Positions 5,956-8,138 of a stretch of 8,138 nt of DNA are shown one piece after another. Made by a program: the position numbers and the translations under genes. The notes under the pieces are model-generated. The model saw only the letters and a list, made by a program, of their open reading frames with translations. It did no database searches and had not been told where the DNA came from. Where the stretch lies: the NCBI GenBank assembly GCA_003455945.1, contig DMPQ01000480.1:1-8138 (forward strand), read 5' to 3'. Position 1 is the first letter of the stretch. Each line of letters begins with the position of its first letter. Source of the stretch: Planctomycetaceae bacterium (lineage in GTDB: Bacteria > Planctomycetota > Planctomycetia > Pirellulales > Pirellulaceae).

Positions 5956-8138
5956 ATGGCCAAGTGCGTCGTCCGAGTCCGAACCCTAATGTCGGCGGCC
6001 TTGCTGATCGCCGCCGCGTCGTGTGTAGAGGTCGGCGCTCAGCCGGCGCCGATCGACGATTCGGTCATCGTCCGGGTACGAGTCGGTGAGGACCTGGATC
6101 TCGAATCGTTGATCCGACTGGTCAACGACGAGCTCGGTCTTTCGATCATTCATGAGCGGCCGCTTCCAGGGGACGTCAATCGCAAGATCATCATCTGGGG
6201 GCGCACCGAGATTCCGCGCGGCGCCCTGCTCGGTTTGCTGCAAGCCACGCTCCGTGATCGCGGTCTGGCGCTGGTCGACGATCCGCTCACGGGCAAACGC
6301 CGCATCGTGCAATTGGGGCAGGTGCGTCCTTACACGCGGCAGGGCCAGGCCGGCGATGCGGCCGAAGCCGAGTACCTCACCGAGGTCTTCCATCTGCGGC
6401 ATCTGCAGGCCGATCGTGCTCAGACCTATGTTCGGACCTTCTTTCCGGGCTTCGAATCGGGAGCCGGATCGACCAACTCGATGACGGTGGTCGCAGAAGC
6501 CAATCTGCTGGTCGTCACCGATCTCGCGATCAACCTCGAAAAGATCGAGCGGCTGATCGCCGACGTCGATCGCCCGTCGACCGAGGTCATTCATCTGTTT
6601 CGCGAGGTCCGGCATCTGGAAGCAGAAACGCTGAAGTCTCAGCTCGACGACATCATCCGTTCGTCGGCCGCCATCGAACGTGGAGCGGGGGGGGCGATCC
6701 GCGCCGTGGAAGAAGTGAATCCGCCGGTCCATGTGTCGGCCGACCCGCGCACGAACCGCCTGATCCTGATCGGTCCCAAGGAACGAATCGACGCGATCCT
6801 GCCGCTGGTCGACGATCTGGACGTTTCGCTGGATCTGACCGTCGAGACCTACACGTTTCGTCACGTCGCGGCCAAACGCATCGATGAGCTGCTCAAGCAG
6901 ACGCTCGACCGGACGCACGCGGCGCGAATCTACCAAGGAATTCTCGACGATCAGGCTAACCGGCTGATCGTCACCGCACGTCCCGAAGTGCACGAGCGGA
7001 TTCGGATGCTTCGCGATCAGCTCGATCGCGAGGAGGCTGTTCCGGAGGAGCAGAGTCCGGTTCGCTTCTATCAGCTGAAAAACGTCAAAGCATCGGAAGT
7101 CCTGGATACCCTGCGGAGCGTCGAACGGACGCAGCGCTCGGAGCGGCCCTCTCGGTCGGAAGACGGCACGGGTCGGTTGCGCATGAGAGACGATTGGGAA
7201 GTACCGGGCCCTAATCGATTCGATCCGCGATCGGACTCCGGCGAACTACCCGTCCCGCCCGCGGAACGTGCGCGCGGCTCCGAACTCGAACCCCGGTTTC
7301 CCGAGTCGCAATTGCTACCGGATCGCCTCGACTTGCCGCGCGGCGACGTTCTCCCTGGTGACGCTCAGGTCACCGTCGACGAGAATACCAACACGCTGAT
7401 CGTCGTCGCCGAACCGGCCGTTCAGACGCTGTATGCTCGACTGATCGAGCAACTCGATCGCCGACGCCCGCAGGTCCTGATCGAAGCCCGTGTCGTCGCG
7501 GTCGATCTGGACGATCGAAAGAACATCGGCGTCGAGATCTCCGGCGGTGACGGCATCGGAACGCGCAAAGTGTTCGCCTTCTCCTCCCACGGCCTCAGTA
7601 CGGTCGATGCGGGGACCGGGGCGCTGTCCTTGATTCCCGGCCTCGGTTTCAACGGGACGCTGATCGATCCCAAATCGGCCGACGTCGTCCTGCGGGCGTT
7701 GGCGAATCACTCTCGCTCGCGTGTCGTTTCGAGTCCGCGATTGCTGGTCAACGATAACGCAACCGGAGTGCTCGAGAGCGTGTCGGAAGTACCGTTCGCC
7801 AGCGTCAACGCCTCTCAGACCGTCGCCACGACCTCGTTCGCGGGTTTTGCCGTCGCGGGCACCACGATTCGGGTCACTCCGCACATCAGTGAAGGGGATC
7901 ACTTGAGCCTGGAGTTCGAGGTGGTCGTCAACGACTTTACGGGGGCCGCCGCGAATAACCTTCCGCCGCCGCGACAGACCGACAGCGTGAGCTCGGAAGT
8001 TGTCGTTCCCGATGGCCATACGGTCATCGTGGGCGGGCTGCGTCGCAAGCGTAATACCTCGGACGTCTCCACGATCCCCATCATCGAGAACATTCCCGTG
8101 ATCAACCTGCTGGCGCGAGATCTCGAGGAACGCAGCCA
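5956..8138 (+). CDS. gspD: GspD, T2SS outer-membrane secretin (3' partial)
   Basis: GspD forms the multimeric outer-membrane channel through which folded substrates leave. 727 codons are present with no stop before the window ends. An export signal occupies about residues 1-30, with basic start and LMSAALLIAAA core, ending in a possible signal peptidase I site (VGA|Q) or lipobox (AASC). An N0-like domain spans about 36-123. Four N1-type repeats follow: 140-207, 210-291 (containing a G8 tract), 292-359 and 366-502. The last is split by a charged, proline-rich linker at 394-469. The secretin core starts at RRRPQVLIEARVV (503-515) and shows SRVVSSPRLLVNDN, SEVPFASV, IRVTPHISEGD, DGHTVIVGGL and IPIIENIPVINLL, all strongly conserved. 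The window stops just after this last motif, so a few tens of residues or more are missing. The ATG at 5956 is preferred over M12 because it supplies the basic signal region; its ribosome site is poor (GGGGGC). Confidence 0.97.
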   Translation, partial: MAKCVVRVRTLMSAALLIAAASCVEVGAQPAPIDDSVIVRVRVGEDLDLESLIRLVNDELGLSIIHERPLPGDVNRKIIIWGRTEIPRGALLGLLQATLRDRGLALVDDPLTGKRRIVQLGQVRPYTRQGQAGDAAEAEYLTEVFHLRHLQADRAQTYVRTFFPGFESGAGSTNSMTVVAEANLLVVTDLAINLEKIERLIADVDRPSTEVIHLFREVRHLEAETLKSQLDDIIRSSAAIERGAGGAIRAVEEVNPPVHVSADPRTNRLILIGPKERIDAILPLVDDLDVSLDLTVETYTFRHVAAKRIDELLKQTLDRTHAARIYQGILDDQANRLIVTARPEVHERIRMLRDQLDREEAVPEEQSPVRFYQLKNVKASEVLDTLRSVERTQRSERPSRSEDGTGRLRMRDDWEVPGPNRFDPRSDSGELPVPPAERARGSELEPRFPESQLLPDRLDLPRGDVLPGDAQVTVDENTNTLIVVAEPAVQTLYARLIEQLDRRRPQVLIEARVVAVDLDDRKNIGVEISGGDGIGTRKVFAFSSHGLSTVDAGTGALSLIPGLGFNGTLIDPKSADVVLRALANHSRSRVVSSPRLLVNDNATGVLESVSEVPFASVNASQTVATTSFAGFAVAGTTIRVTPHISEGDHLSLEFEVVVNDFTGAAANNLPPPRQTDSVSSEVVVPDGHTVIVGGLRRKRNTSDVSTIPIIENIPVINLLARDLEERS

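Noticed and set aside
5986..6993. A 335-codon open frame on the minus strand
   Set aside because: It lies wholly opposite gspD, whose domains are clearly conserved in this stretch. Its translation is Asp/Arg/Gln-rich without recognisable domains, as expected for an antisense shadow in GC-rich DNA.
7315..8019. A 234-codon minus-strand frame
   Set aside because: It is opposite the conserved secretin core of gspD and has no recognisable motif.
1..8138. Type IV pilus locus as an alternative to T2SS
   Set aside because: GspG with its calcium-loop aspartates, and a GspK-type pseudopilin with its two motifs, are specific to T2SS. No PilA/PilY-type genes are present.

Overview
The window is one gene-dense stretch of a type II secretion system (T2SS, general secretion pathway) operon. 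All genes are on the + strand, and the window is cut inside the first gene (gspF) and inside the last (gspD). The DNA is GC-rich (about 60 % by eye), uses ATG and GTG starts, and stop and start codons overlap at nearly every junction. A T2SS with outer-membrane secretin implies a diderm bacterium. The divergent GspC/L/M proteins, the gene order with the secretin last, and an extra periplasmic domain in the secretin would suit Planctomycetota or a related deep-branching phylum, but that placement is inference and not shown by any marker here.

Layout: 1-987 gspF (inner-membrane platform, 5' end missing); 977-1405 gspG (major pseudopilin); 1398-1880 gspH, 1877-2245 gspI and 2242-2841 gspJ (minor pseudopilins); 2838-3707 gspK (tip pseudopilin); 3717-4175 a small one-helix membrane protein that looks like a minimal GspC; 4172-5389 gspL-like; 5386-5901 gspM/PilO-like; a 54-base gap with a small hairpin; 5956-8138 gspD, the secretin, with its 3' end missing. 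Every base except two short gaps (9 and 54 bases) is coding, and no promoter, RNA gene, mobile element or CRISPR array is visible.

Working model, from family knowledge: GspF with the GspL/GspM pair and the ATPase GspE (not in the window, probably upstream) forms the inner-membrane assembly platform. GspG polymerises into the periplasmic pseudopilus, tipped by the GspH-I-J-K complex. The GspC-like protein would link the platform to the secretin channel GspD in the outer membrane. Prepilin peptidase (GspO) must be encoded elsewhere.

The system itself is not new. The less ordinary points are the gene order, the very short GspC-like protein, one more N-domain in GspD than the textbook four plus a disordered linker inside the last, a G8 tract in gspD, a cysteine/histidine cluster in GspL, loss of the usual Pro22 in GspG, and strong over-representation of the palindrome CGATCG.
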